Part shown: positions 12,158 through 23,400 of the stretch, one piece after another
Layout: every line of letters begins with the position of its first letter
How positions within the stretch are numbered: the stretch's first letter is position 1
Origin: Balaenoptera acutorostrata
Taxonomy: Eukaryota; Chordata; Mammalia; Artiodactyla; Balaenopteridae
Length of the DNA: 64,000 nt
Assembly: GCF_949987535.1 (NCBI RefSeq)
Contig: NC_080073.1
Span: 25,912,116 to 25,976,115, forward strand
Reading direction: 5' to 3'
Program-made: the position numbers and the translations under genes
Notes under the pieces: model-generated
The model's input: the letters and a program-made list of their open reading frames with translations, nothing else
Told to the model about the DNA's origin: nothing
Database searches by the model: none

Positions 12158-12589
12158 AATGACATCTTTAAAGATCCGATCTCCAAATACAGTCACCTTC
12201 TGAGGTGCAGGGGGTTAGAGCTTCAATCTATGGATTTTCAGGAGCCACAGTTCAGCCCCAAACAGAAGCCACCCACTTTTTTCCCCTCTTATGTCCCTGT
12301 AGTAGTATTATTATTGGAGAAACTGAGAGAGGTTTTCTAAGTCCGGGAGCCAGAGTGTCAAACAGGGCATTGGCGAACCTGAGGGGATCTGCTTGTCTGG
12401 CCCAGCATCCCACCAGCTCCCCAGGAGGAGTGGGGTGTGTTTGCACACTTGAACCAGTCAACCCGTTCCCAAAGCATTGCTTCAATGTTTTAGGATAAAT
12501 AAAAACGACGTTGAGCAATGTCACTCTTTTACTTGGCATCACTTCTCACATCTGTGTGTCTTGATTTAAAATAACATTAATGTGGACAG

Positions 12590-12960
12590 GTAGCATTATT
12601 TATCACATCAAAATTGGAAACAACCTCAGTGGCCAGCAGCAGGATTTAATAGGATTCTCTGTAGCCTTTGGAAACTTGGCTATGGAACAATATTTGCAAT
12701 GTGAGAAAATGCTCAGGATAGATGAAGTGGAAAAAAGCATGTTAAAGAAATATGTACAGTTTGATTCCAACTTTTTGAAAACAATTTATTACATGTACAT
12801 ATATATTCATATATATGTATATGCATCTGTGTTCATTTGGAAACAGATGCTCTAAGATGTTTAAAATATCTCTTGGTCATGGAATTGAGATTCCATGGAA
12901 TTGAGAATATTTGAGATATTTTCTTCTGTTTTTCTAAATGTTTTATGTTTTCTGCAATAA
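12590..12960 (+). repeat. Decayed L1 3' region
   Basis: AAAATTGGAAACAACCTCAG, GGAACAATATTTGCAATG and ACAGTTTGATTCCAAC follow, with many differences, the 3' end of an old mammalian L1M element. A TATATATT/ATGTATAT stretch lies at 12795-12825. Confidence 0.45.
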
Positions 12961-13567
12961 GTATATATATTATTTTTGCAATTAGGAGAAAATCCTTAAA
13001 AACCCAAACCTTGATATACACACTCAGTTTACAGAAAAATTCTTCTAACTTAGCCTTTGCCATAAGGAGCTCTCTTACAGCTTTTCATGTGGGACTGCGT
13101 TTATAAAAATTTCATTTACTTGCCGTTTTCCAGCTACAACTCTCAGCCATGATTACCTGGACTTCTAGAAGAATTTTTGTGCCAGGCCTGAGAATCTCTT
13201 TTCTCTTTTTTGTCCATCTTTCTTTTCCCATGAAAGGGGTTTTTGGAGTGAATTCAGCGAAAGGATGGTGCCCCACAGACCTGGATAAAGGGTATGAAAA
13301 TAAATACATAGACTAAAGTAACATCCAAGCAGATCTAAAAAGAAGTAGGATGTAACTTCTTAGTGACTTTGTGCCTTCTAGTTCTCTGTATTTATTTGAG
13401 AGATCCTTTGGACACACTTCCTTTTTAATAGAATGTGCTTTGATTGGCTAAATATCTCTAGAATATACATTGTATATTTTTATGAAGGAGAGGTTTGTGG
13501 AGGCTGGTGCTGTCATGTCAAACTTGGAAGAGGCAGTAGTGGTCACCTTGACCAACTCTTGACATCA

Positions 13568-13690
13568 TTGGTTCCCAGACCTCTGAATCCCCTAGAGAAA
13601 CTTTATAAAAGGTTAGGGTCCCATACCATTAAAGAAAAAGAAGGGGCCTGGGCCTATGGATTGTGAAAGCTCTGGTTCTTTTGATATTTG
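13568..13690. repeat. MER5-like hAT DNA transposon fragment
   Basis: ATTGGTTCCCAGACCTCTGA, ATCCCCTAGAGAAACTTTAT and GGGGCCTGGGCCTA follow the pattern of the non-autonomous MER5 family. It is diverged. Confidence 0.4.
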
Positions 13691-13699
13691 ATCAGGTTG

Positions 13700-14830
13700 G
13701 AGAACCCTTTTTCCCCATGACTCATGAATTTCTCCCTTCAACCTCACCATAGATGGTTACATGAACACTTCTAGAGAAAGAGAATTTTCTACCTCATAAG
13801 CTATTCCATTCCACTCTTGGACAGCTATGCCTGTTATAATTCTCTTTTGCATATAACTTGGATAATTCCAACCATTTCAGAGGTTAAAAAAAAAAAAAAA
13901 GTGGAGTCACTTTGCATGTGTAACCAAATAAAAATGCCATGGTCCCACATGGCCCAATCTCTGCATAGGGCCACATCTTCAAAAGCAAAAATAATAATAA
14001 TGATAATTTAGGGCTTCACCTGCAACTCCCAAAGAATGTTGTCAGGGGTACAATTCATGATCCGTGGCAACATGTCTCAAAATCCTTTTCCCTTTCCTTC
14101 TTGATTCTCTTATACTCCTCAGTTATACCAGAACTCTCATTCACCGTCCCAACCCTAAATCTCCCCGAGATCAGCCTGCATGCCTCTGCAGGCTGTTTTC
14201 TTTTTCCATTCTCAGCAGTTCAGTACATAGATGGATTTTTATCCCTCTGGATGCTCTTCTTGTCTCTCTGGTTTGTCCACTACCCAGACTTTCCACAACA
14301 AAGGCGAGCCCAGAAAATGTCTAACAAACAAAAATCTTTCCTCCTTTCTTCCATTCCACCTGGGCCTATTTCTCTGTACCCAATTCCATGATATTGCTTT
14401 TTTTGTCCAAGCCAGGAACTGGAGAAAGGCAAAGATAACATCAAAGATAAAATTCTCTTTATCCCGTGTGATGGGGGAGGGCTAAAGTTGGGCACCGTGG
14501 CACATTAATAAGCCATGTGTTCATCACAGTAGTGATTTTCTTCATCTGCCATGGCAAGACCTTGGACCCTTACATAGTTTACATAGTTCCTCCTCATTCT
14601 TCTAGCCTCCTCCCCCCAGGCATCATAGGTATTCATACATAAATCCCACCGACTACCAAGTGGTGTCTATAAATTTTTTTTTCCGTCTCTGGATCTAATT
14701 CCTCCTCTTTAGTATTGTCTGTAGGTAAGTTCTTCCCTGATTAGCATGTTGGGGGATGTTAAACAACAGTACTCTGCACCCCAGTGACTTACAGTGAAGT
14801 ATATGCCATGCATTTAGAATCTCAGCTTCT
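13700..14830. other. Non-coding sequence without recognised genes
   Basis: A poly-A run lies at 13886-13900 and ATAATAATAATGATAAT at 13990-14007. Chance frames at 14064-14485 overlap each other on both strands and show no domain. Confidence 0.5.
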
Positions 14831-14839
14831 GTATCCGCC

Positions 14840-15040
14840 ACACCTGGCTTTTGATCCCAGTTCTGTCCTTTGCCTGCTGTGTGATACTGGGCAAGTCACT
14901 TCATCTGTGTGCCTCAGCTTTCTCATCTGTAAAATGGGGCCATCACAAAATCTAACTTAAAGGGTTGTGAGAATTAAATGAACGTCAGCTAACTCATGTA
15001 AAGTGCTTAGCACAGCAGAGAGCTGGTTCTATGCACGCAT
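14840..15040 (+). repeat. MIR SINE
   Basis: CTGCTGTGTGATACTGGGCA, CCTCAGCTTTCTCATCTGTA, AAATGGGGCCATC and AAAGTGCTTAGCACAGC run in the order of a nearly complete sense MIR. Confidence 0.85.
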
Positions 15041-15142
15041 CACTATTTCCATTTTTCTTTTAACCATCCTTTTAGGAGGGGATGGACAGAAGAAAGGGTT
15101 ATTTTGCTAGAAAGTGAAGAGGACCTGGTGAAAGACTTAGGG

Positions 15143-15362
15143 CAGAGGTCAGCAAACTAAGTTTGCAGGCCAAATTTGACCTACCACCTTTTTTTTAAAA
15201 AACATTCAAGCTTTAGTAAAACTCAGTCACATTCATTCATCTCTGACTGCTTTTGCACTGCAATTATAGAAGTGAGTTGTTGTGATAGGGACTGCATGAC
15301 CTGCAGAGCCCAAAATATTTGCTGTCTGACTCTTTACAGAATACATCTGCCAACCCCAATTC
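15143..15362. repeat. hAT-type non-autonomous DNA transposon
   Basis: The ends are inverted: GGCAGAGGTCAGCAAACTAA at the left and ATCTGCCAACCCCAATTC at the right. Inside are the phrases GCAGGCCAAATTTGACC and AATATTTGCTGTCTGACTC. It belongs to the old mammalian family that contains the phrase for 'paid no attention to by reading as gene': here simply a terminal-inverted-repeat relic without transposase. Confidence 0.55.
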
Positions 15363-15879
15363 AGAGTAAAAAAAACAGTGTCTTTTCCACATGGTCTGCC
15401 ATTGAAGACATGAATGTCATGAGGCCTTCTCTATCAGGTGAAGTGGCTGACTGTTGTCAAAGATTTCCTGTACCTAAGAGTCAACCCTCACCGACATCTT
15501 AATTTCTGTGTCTTTCACCAAGAATTAACACCTACAGCAATTGAGAATAAGGCAATGTTCCTTCGAAGCTTGGCTAATTCTACTAGAAACACAAGGAATG
15601 GAGTATTGCACATCTGAGAAGGCTACCAGGACCAGGATGCCCAAGGCCTCACCCATGTCTATGATTCTGTGCTTCTTCCTGGGCTGCTTGTCACTTCCCA
15701 GTGCCCCTGCCATAAGGTGGGCCAGGTCTTGTGTTTTTACAGGTGGAATTGAGGGGAAATATGTCTGCGATTCCCACACCTGATTTGAATCCTCCTCTCT
15801 GACCCTCCATCCTCTCTCCTCTTCCTTCCTGCAGGCCAGATGCAGACAATCCAGTGAAGGACCCTGACGTTTAGAGCAA

Positions 15880-16062
15880 GCTGTCCAATAGAACTTTCTG
15901 GAATGATGGAAGTCTTCTATTCTGCACCAGTACAGTAGCTTCTAGTCTTACGTGGCTACCGAGAACTGGAAATGTGGCCAGTGCAACCGAGGAAGTGAAT
16001 TTTTACTTTTCATTTAAATAGCACATACGACTAGTGACTTGCTGTATTGGACAGTGTACTTC
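15880..16062. repeat. hAT-type DNA transposon fragment
   Basis: GCTGTCCAATAGAACTTTCT at the left and GCTGTATTGGACAGTGTACT at the right form the inverted ends, with TACGTGGCTACCGAGAACTG between. It is a typical internally deleted old hAT copy. Confidence 0.6.
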
Positions 16063-16069
16063 TGGAAGA

Positions 16070-16975
16070 TGGCAGATGCAGATGTTTGGAGAATCCTATA
16101 GGCCTGCATGTCTGGGTGGAGCCGAGCATAGCCCCTTCCCCACCCCTGCCCCCACCCCTTCCCCTGGCCTCGGACTGTGATGTGAGCAAGAAATCAACAG
16201 TTCTTTGGATTGGCGTGTGAGAGTGACTGTTTGACCAGCTGGGCCGCCATGACTAATACAGACACATGTCTTGGCAGCCACCTTTATGAAGAAAGGACAA
16301 TTCAGTCTACTCATTCATTTTACAAGCTCAAAGAATGCCGGGGGCCTCTGCTGAGAATCTAGTTTTCAGCCTAGTCTGTGGCATTGATTATCCTGCTTAA
16401 AAGATGAAAGAGGTGGCTTTGTGGGCCAGAGAGTTAAGTAGTTTTACTTAGCGGCTTGGCCGTACTGACCCCAGCCATAAGCTAAGTAGGAAGGTTCGGT
16501 TCTGTTCAAAACTAAGTTCCAATCGTTTTTTACAACTGCTTTAAACTGTACATGTCCTGTTCACGACAGAGAAAGGGCCATCTGGTTTGATGATTTTTTG
16601 GCTTGAAGAAGAGAAAACGAAAGACAAGTATAAGCTTTAATACTCAAGAGATCCGATTCTCTGCTGGAGAGGAAATGAACTCCATATCCAGGAGAATTCC
16701 ACCAGGAAGGGGCCAAACAGACCGTGCTCTCTGGAGGATTCTCAGCAGTGCGGTGAACACCATTCTAACACTCCTTTCGGTCATTTCCAAGGTGAGACAG
16801 TGACACACCGCTGGAGTAGGACAGCTGATCTCACCTTCTCTGGTATCATCAGAGAGAGGATCTAGGAAGCTTCCGTGCAAAGCCAGAAGGGCTAGGATGG
16901 CAGGAGCCATCTCATCTGCTCTGTGTGCCTGCCCGTTTCTGGGAGAAGCACCTTGACACCTGTTTTACTGTAAAG
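16070..16975. other. Non-coding sequence without recognised features
   Basis: A C-rich run (CCCCACCCCTGCCCCCACCC) lies at 16138-16157. Open frames at 16603-16910 overlap on both strands and are not supported by splice sites or similarity. Confidence 0.45.
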
Positions 16976-16984
16976 AGAACCAAC

Positions 16985-17165
16985 TTTGGAATCAAACAGA
17001 CCTCTACCAAAATCTCAAGTCTGTCACTTAACTAACTTGGACAAATCATGTCACTTCTCTGAACATTGTTTTCTTTCATTTAGGGATAATAATAAACTGA
17101 CGTCACAGAGCTGCCGCAAGGATAAAATGAACCGGTGTCTATGGCAGCATTTAGGGCAGGGCTTC
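16985..17165 (+). repeat. MIR SINE fragment
   Basis: TTTGGAATCAAACAGACCTC, GGACAAATCATGTCACTTCT and TTTCATTTAGGGATAATAAT are in sense MIR order. Confidence 0.6.
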
Positions 17166-17286
17166 ATACAGAATCAGTGTCTTGGGGAACTGAGGGTTTG
17201 GAGCATAGAATTCCAATCCTGGTGCATCAAGGAAGGCCTTCAGGGTGGTCCTGTGGATGAGGATGTGGGCTTATGTGTTAATTAAA

Positions 17287-17412
17287 ACACTGCTTCTCAA
17301 ACTCCAATATGTACTCATACCACTTGGGGAATTTTGTTTAAATGCAGATTCTGATTTAGCAGGACTATGTAATTTAAGTGAGCTTCCAGGTAGTAATTTC
17401 AAGGCTGCTGGT
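17287..17412. repeat. MER5-like hAT fragment
   Basis: CTGCTTCTCAAACTCCAATA, CCACTTGGGGAATTTTG and AATGCAGATTCTGATTTAGC follow the MER5A consensus closely. Confidence 0.65.
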
Positions 17413-17611
17413 TGTTGACATCACCTTTGAAGAACAAGGAATCAGAGGTGTGGACCTAACCTGTGTTTCCCTCCTCTTTCACCCACGTAGAAGAGATGTA
17501 CTGTCTACTTTGAGTAGGGAGGTGGGGGGGAGTGGAGGGTAAGGGCGATGTAGAGTCGGCAGACAGAAGGGGAATCTACGCAGATGAGGAAAGAAATCAT
17601 GGAAAAAGAGA

Positions 17612-17624
17612 TGGATTTGAGGTT
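17612..17624 (+). repeat. Target-site duplication, left copy
   Basis: TGGATTTGAGGTT recurs at 17891-17903. Confidence 0.9.
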
Positions 17625-17890
17625 GTGTTTTTTTTTTTTTTTTTATAGAGGACTTTTATTGTTTAAAAGGACTTAGTTTTATTTATTTATTTATTATTAT
17701 TTTTTGGCTGTGTCGGGTCTTAGTCGCGACATGCGGGATCTTCCGTTGTGGTGCGCGAGCTCAGTAGCTGTGGCGCGAGGGCCCAGCCGTCCCGCAGCAT
17801 GTGGGATCCTAGTTCCCCGACCAGGGATCGAACCCGCGTGCCCCGCACTGGAAGGCAGACTCTTCACCACTGGACCACCAGGGAAGTCCC
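17625..17890 (-). mobile_element. CHR-type tRNA-derived SINE
   Basis: The minus-strand head begins at GGGACTTCCCTGGTGGTCC (rightmost bases). It contains the RNA polymerase III B-box CGGGTTCGATCCC in antisense at about 17824-17836 and ends in A-rich sequence toward 17640. Both target duplications are perfect (13 bp). The body is the shorter variant. Presence of this family supports a cetacean source. Confidence 0.93.
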
Positions 17891-17905
17891 TGGATTTGAG
17901 GTTTT

Positions 17906-18078
17906 AAACCCTGACTGGACTTTAAACTCACCTGGAGAGCTTTAAAACTCCATTTTTAAGTCTCACCCCAGGAATACGTATTTAATTGACTGTGATGGGG
18001 CCAGACGTGACATATTAAAGCAGATAACCCCTCAGACTATTCCTGTGTGCAGCCAGCGTTGAGAACTGCTGGCCTAGA
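17906..18078. repeat. MER5-like hAT fragment
   Basis: CTCACCTGGAGAGCTTTAAA, CCATTTTTAAGTCTCACCCC and GCGTTGAGAACTGCTGGCCT follow the MER5 consensus order. Confidence 0.65.
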
Positions 18079-18089
18079 CAAAAGAGGCA

Positions 18090-19170
18090 ACTTTCCCAGC
18101 TGGAAAGAATCAGGAAAGTGGCTTATCAAGATAGCAGATCAGGTTTGGTTTTAGGGGGCTGCTAGTTTAAGGGGAAAAATGCCTCATGAAAATGGCAGGT
18201 AAGAGCAAGACAGTTGGTCGATACCTTGAAAAATGTGATCCATTTGATGGGTCAAGAACACTCGATCTCTGGGTCTCTGAAATGATAACTTAGCTCTGGG
18301 CCTTTGAAGAAATTTGTTTTCCTGTTGAGAAGCCAACGGTAAATGGGAGATGTGAAATCTATGCCACTTTTTTCTGGAATCGGACACTTTTTCTTTCACG
18401 AACATTGTGGGTTTGATTGTCCTCTGTGTTCGCAGAGGCTAATGAATGATTCTCATTGGAGCACAGGAGCCACCTTGGCTGGTAGCCTTACCCAGGCCTC
18501 AATCCAGTGGGTCTCCATCAGGGTGCCCTGAGCCCAGCACATGTGTGCCAATGCACTCTGACCCATGAACGTAATTAGTGCTGCTGTGATTGAGTTTTGA
18601 CTCTTGAAGCCCAGGTTTAGGCTGCCTTCTTGTCACCAGAAGTTAGCTCAGAGTTGGCTCTTTGCCAGCCTTGACACAAAGCTCAGCCCCCTTCCGGGAT
18701 CTAAGCATGCCAAGTATCTGCGAATATTGTGGTTTTATGGAAGATTCCTTATGTCTTGGGGTGGGAACCGTCTTACGGTGTCTGATCAGACACCGTACAG
18801 CATTTCCCTTGAACAGTCCCCGTTAGGTATATCTCTCCCACTGAAAGCCTGCGCACACAGCCAATAAGGAGACACTCCTCCATCACAGACCCCTAGCCCC
18901 CTCCCAATCTTTTACTCCTCTGGAGCAGAGTTTGGCTCTGTCCTATCTGCTCCACGCCTGGCTGCCTTTACCCAAGCATAGCAAACACGAGGCCCTCCAG
19001 ACACCCAGACCCGCCTTCTTTAGGTATATGGTATCACCTGTTACCTGGATGTTGAGCAGTTTATTCCGAGGGGTGCAGAGCTGGGCACAGCTTCTGGAAG
19101 GAAGAAAAAAGCATAGCAGGTGCAAATCACAGCCAAAGAAACTGCCTGTGAGAAACCTTTGCCTAAAGAT
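18090..19170. other. Non-coding sequence without recognised genes
   Basis: There are only chance ORFs. A 14-base hairpin (GACACCGTACAGCA with upstream CTTACGGTGTCTGATC) lies around 18770-18800: ACGGTGTCTGATCAGACACCGT is a near-perfect palindrome. Confidence 0.5.
18773..18797. repeat. Perfect inverted repeat
   Basis: TACGGTGTCTGA is directly followed by TCAGACACCGTA, giving a 24-base perfect palindrome with no spacer. It has no flanking transposon signature that I can see. Confidence 0.85.
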
Positions 19171-19177
19171 TCCCAGG

Positions 19178-19360
19178 GTCAATGGTTCTGCTTCGTGACT
19201 GCGCGTTGGAATCACAGGGTGAGTTCGTAAAATGCTGATGCCTGGGCCACACCCCTGGAGATTCTGATTTAATTGGCCTGGGGTGTGGCCTGGGAGTTGG
19301 GATTCTTAAGGGTTCCCCAGGTCATTTCTAGCGTTCAGCCAAGTTTGAGACACACTGTTC
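19178..19360. repeat. MER5A-like hAT element
   Basis: AATGGTTCTGCTTCGTGACT, GTTGGAATCACAGGGTGAG, GCCTGGGCCACACCCCTGGA and AGATTCTGATTTAATTGG are highly characteristic of MER5A. Confidence 0.75.
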
Positions 19361-19958
19361 CATCCAAGCTGGTTAGTGCTAAAGAGTAAGTAAAAAAGAC
19401 AGCTGCGGTCCTTACCTAATTGGAGCAATTGCTTTGTCCTGATTGCTGACCCATTTATAAAGTCTTGTCTTGAGTGTTTTAATTCCTTCAAGTGAGCCCT
19501 CCAAGAGTCTACCATCAGAAAGTATAAGCCTACAAAGGTTGAGAACCACTGAGTAATCCTGTGTCTTGGTGAGACAAAGAGGACATTAAATAGGAGGGTA
19601 GGGGCTGGAGTTAGAATTTATTTCTGAGTTAGGATTGAGGAGAAATACCAGCTCCTTGTGTCAAACCAGTATCCTCATTTTCAGGATGCTTCTCAAGCAC
19701 AGACGACGGCAGCAGGGGAAATGGGTACCAGGAAGCTCCCTTCGCTCTCCTTTTTATGGTTCCTATTCATGTGACAGAAGGTGCTGCAGGAAAATGATAC
19801 AACAACGACTTGAGAGCTGGAAGGAAAAGGGCAGCCTTGAGAGGTGAGCAGCGGGGGCAGAGAGGCTGGGGAAGAAGCAGAAACAAAGGTAGTCAAGGGG
19901 GAAGGATGTCCACTCACCTTCCTCAGTACATGCTGGTCCTTCGAGTGCACCTCGGGTA

Positions 19959-19971
19959 AATTAAAAGGTGT
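19959..19971 (+). repeat. Target-site duplication, left copy
   Basis: AATTAAAAGGTGT is repeated at 20330-20342. Confidence 0.9.
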
Positions 19972-20329
19972 TGAGACTTCCCTGGTGGGGCAGTGGTTAA
20001 TAATCTGCCTGCCAGTGCAGGGGACACAGGTTCAAGCCCTGGTCCGGGAAGATCCCACCTGCTGCAGAGCAGCTAAGCCCGTGAGCCACAACTACTGAGC
20101 CTGTGCTCTTGAGCCCGCGAGCCACAACTACTGAGCCCGCGTGCCACAACTACTGAAGCCCGTGTGCCTAGAGCCCGTGCTCTGCAACAAGAGAAGCCAC
20201 CGCAATGAGAAGCCCGCGCGCCACGGTGAAGAGTAGCCCCCGCTCCGGCAACTAGAAAAAGCCCGCGCGCAGCAACGAAGACCCAACGCGGCCAAAAATA
20301 AATAAATAAATAAATTTATTAAAAAAAAA
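19972..20329 (+). mobile_element. CHR-type SINE, full-length long form
   Basis: The tRNA-related head (GACTTCCCTGGTGGGGCAGT, B-box AGGTTCAAGCC) is followed by the long body and an AATAAATAAATAAATA tail ending in poly-A. The body holds three copies of a CCACAACTACTGAGCC-like unit (about 20086-20156), more than usual. A perfect 13 bp duplication brackets it. Confidence 0.95.
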
Positions 20330-20342
20330 AATTAAAAGGTGT
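20330..20342 (+). repeat. Target-site duplication, right copy
   Basis: This is the exact copy of 19959-19971. Confidence 0.85.
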
Positions 20343-20899
20343 CCCCTTGGATGCACCCACATCCCCCCCCAGGCACGTGAGGAACCCTGAACACTTTGTG
20401 TGTGGATGTGTGAGTGGCAGAGACAGAGTGCTTTAATAGAAAGCGATCCCCAAAGGCAGGAACAGATCACGAAATCCTCAGACAACAAAGCGGGGCTTCA
20501 TTCCTTCTGGAACCACCTCTCTTAACAGCACAAGGTGATGACAAATCCCACCACCTCAGCGAGCATCTGCTTCCTCTTCTGACCTTCCTGGGAAACTTGG
20601 GGTTCTGATATGATGTTTATGAATGTACTTTGCAAACAGTAGACTGCTACCTAAGTGCAAGGGATTATTAAAAAAGTCAGCTTTGCATCTTTGTGTTTTA
20701 TAAGGGTACTAGGAAAACAAGGAGCACAGTATTATAAGCCCTCACATGCATGGTTGAAAGGAGTGTCAGTAGAAGGGAAAACAAAAACATATTTTTCTGT
20801 TATTACAAAAGACACACGTCATGGGGGAAAAACTTAGACAATTGCAAAGACATAAAACCTGAAATGCCTCCTTCCAGGCATACTGGTATTTATCTTACA

Positions 20900-21248
20900 A
20901 GACAAGTATTTGTGCATATTTAAAATCCATTATTTTTCCAATTTAAAAGCCTCTTTTACTTCAAAGCAATACATGTTTCTTGTAGAAACACAATAGAGAG
21001 TTAAAAAAAGAAAAAAAATCTATATTCTACCACTTAGGACCTCCTAATCTTCTAGAACTTTAAAAAGTTGTGTAATTATTTTTATATTTCATATTTTTAC
21101 CTTTATTTATTATACAAGGAATACATGCTCATTTTATAAAAATTAGATGAGCAAAAGGGAAACTATTAAATCACCTGAAACTCAAACCTCAAAACAATCG
21201 ATCACAATCTGTAGTATTTTTTGTTACAGTGTCTGGACTTTTAAATAT
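20900..21248. repeat. Decayed old LINE-like sequence (part 1)
   Basis: The A/T-rich stretch with ATACATGTTTCTTGTAGAAA and TATATTCTACCACTTAGGAC resembles an old mammalian L1-related repeat in sense. The continuation after the SINE (21385-21660) includes AATTCCACCGGAAGGCTGCA. The family is not resolved. Confidence 0.35.
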
Positions 21249-21256
21249 TCAAATAT

Positions 21257-21376
21257 GGGACTTCCCTGGCGGTCCAGTGGTTGGGACTCCGCATTTCCAC
21301 CACAGCGGGCATGGGTTCGATCCCTGGTCAGGGAACTAAGATCCCACGTGCCTCGCAGTGTGGCAGAAAAAAAAAA
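21257..21376 (+). mobile_element. Short CHR-type SINE
   Basis: The head GGACTTCCCTGGCGGTCCAG and B-box GGGTTCGATCC are present, ending GTGTGGCAG plus poly-A. Direct repeats TCAAATAT at 21249-21256 and 21377-21384 bracket it. It has no long body, so it is the short subfamily. Confidence 0.92.
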
Positions 21377-21891
21377 TCAAATATATGCATATTTTTGAAA
21401 GCATAACAGGTACCCAAAATCTTTTGCAAATATGAACTCATTTTGCTAATTTATAACCTGCTTTCCAAATGGAACAATAATCGTACACATTTCCCCATAT
21501 CCTACAACTTCATTTTTAACGTCTGGGTAGAATTCCACCGGAAGGCTGCACTATTATTTATTTAACAGGTCGCCTGACGTTAAGTATTTAGATCATTTGT
21601 GATTTTTCTTTTTCCTCTTAGAAACAACACTGTCATGGCTGTCCTTTAACCACATATTTGTGCTTTTTTTGTAATTTTTAGGATAAGCTGGGGCAATGTC
21701 TCTGCAGAATCCTAAGGCTTTTCAAAGAGGAAGATGTAGACTGCTTAGTGTAGTACTTTTGATAATTTCTAACATTTTTGCTTTATACATATTAGAATAT
21801 ATTTATAAATGTAAGACGATTTAATGCCCTGTGAAATATTTAGCCTGTCAACACTGTCTTTTTATTCCCATTTTCTTCTGATTTAATTTTT

Positions 21892-22320
21892 CCTTTTTAA
21901 AAATTTTTAAAAATTTATTTATTTATTATTTATTTTTTTGGCTGCATTGGGTCTTCGTTGCTGTGCACGGGCTTTCTCTAGTTGCGGCACGCGGGGGCTA
22001 CTCTTCATTGCAGTGCACAGGCTTCTCATTGCAGTGGCTTCTCTGGTTGCAGAGCGTAGGCTCTAGGCATGCAGGCTTCAGTAGTTGCAGCATGCAGGCT
22101 CAGTAGTTGCAGCATGAAGGCCCTAGAGCTCTCAGGCTCAGTAGTTGTGGTGCGCGGGCTCAGCAGTTGTGGCTCACAGGCTCTAGACCACAGGCTTAGT
22201 AGTTGTGGCACACGGGCTTAGTTGCTTTGTGGCATGTGGGATCTTCCTGGACCAGGGCTTGAACCCGTGTCCCCTGCATTGGCAGGTGGATTCTTACCCA
22301 CTGCGCCACCAGGGAAGTCC
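21892..22320 (-). mobile_element. CHR-type SINE, longest copy in the window
   Basis: The right end is GCGCCACCAGGGAAGTCC (antisense head) and the left end is T/A-rich. TGATTTAATTTTT is duplicated at 21879-21891 and 22321-22333. The element is about 430 bases because its internal GCTCAGTAGTTG-like unit is repeated several times (22080-22210). Confidence 0.94.
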
Positions 22321-22339
22321 TGATTTAATTTTTTTCTGA

Positions 22340-23400
22340 TTGTGTATGTCAGTTTCATGCTCATACAAGAAAATTTGTAGACCACAGAAGCATGTGCATT
22401 GGGAAGAAAGAAAAAAGTCTCCTATAATCCCACTACCGAGAGAGAATCGTCTCTCTAGTTACCTCCATCCACTCCCTCACCACACGTAACTTTACACAGT
22501 CTTTTTCAAAATACTATTTGTAGACTTCTGATTAGGAGGATGCTTTGATGGAGCGTCTAAGTGTTGGCTGTTGTTCAGGGAGATTTTAGCCCTGTTGCAA
22601 TACTCAGAATTGTTTCTAGTAAGTACCTGAAAGAAATATACACCTGGGTGAGGCCGTGCTGAGATGCTGTGTTCTTCTTCCCTATCTTAGAAAGTACTGT
22701 GTGGATAGATCCCTAAGGTTTGCTGCAGCTATGTAGGAACAGGGCATCGGAGGCTTCACCTGGCTTAACAGTCACAGACCTAGATAAGAAAAAAATGTAA
22801 TGGCCAAAATACAGAAGACAAGCGCATATAGGCCAAGGGGAGGGGAGATAAACAGCTCCTTGCTACACCTGATCCAGATTTGATGTTAGAATATTTCAGG
22901 CAACAAGGGCACAGTTCTCGATCTAGATAAATAAGTTTACATTTCTGACTATAAAATGAATATATATTATAGGAAATACATTTAAAAGGCAAAAAGAAAA
23001 ACTTACTTCACCGTCAATCCATTTTAAGGTTTTATGTGTTTCTTTCCAGTTTCTCGACGCATGCGTTTTAAGACTAGTTAAAGCCCACAGCTTATACTGG
23101 TTTTGTTTTTCCGCTTCATATTATAGCAGAAGCATCTGCCCATGTCAATAGCTGTGGATGAGGATTTCTTCAAGTTCCATTAGTAGTTGTATTGCCTTGA
23201 GAGATGAGGAAGAAACATACATCAAAGATGTCTGTGAGGGGCAGATGCAGTGATAAAGCAAAATAAAATGGTCTACTGTTCCCCTATAGCTGACAGTGAG
23301 AATACATTTTCCTTCCTGGGTTACTAAGCTTTATCTTCCTAAGCAAGATAAAGTGGTTGTTGAATAGATAGGTAAGATTCTGCCGCTCTTAAGTGAGCCT
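22340..23400. other. Mostly non-coding, decayed LINE-like patches
   Basis: Around 22400-22540 (CTCCTATAATCCCACTACCG) and 22960-23170 there is wording of old L1-related repeats. Nothing codes. Confidence 0.35.

Larger units (their letters stand above)
10875..12255 (-). repeat. MaLR-like LTR, split by an L1 insertion
   Basis: The left half (10875-11154) has CTGGAGCTGCCATAACAAAG, CACCACAAACTGGGTGGCTT and GGAAGTCTGAGATCAAGGTG. The right half (12141-12250) has AAAGATCCGATCTCCAAATA and GTCACCTTCTGAGGTGCAGG. Together they read like the reverse complement of an MLT1-type LTR of an ancient ERVL-related retroelement. The element carries no coding sequence and is heavily mutated. The L1 (11155-12140) entered it later. 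Confidence 0.6.

Noticed and set aside
19972..20060. tRNA gene-like A and B boxes in the SINE heads
   Set aside because: They are the polymerase III promoter parts of CHR SINEs and cannot fold into a functional tRNA; not annotated as tRNA genes.
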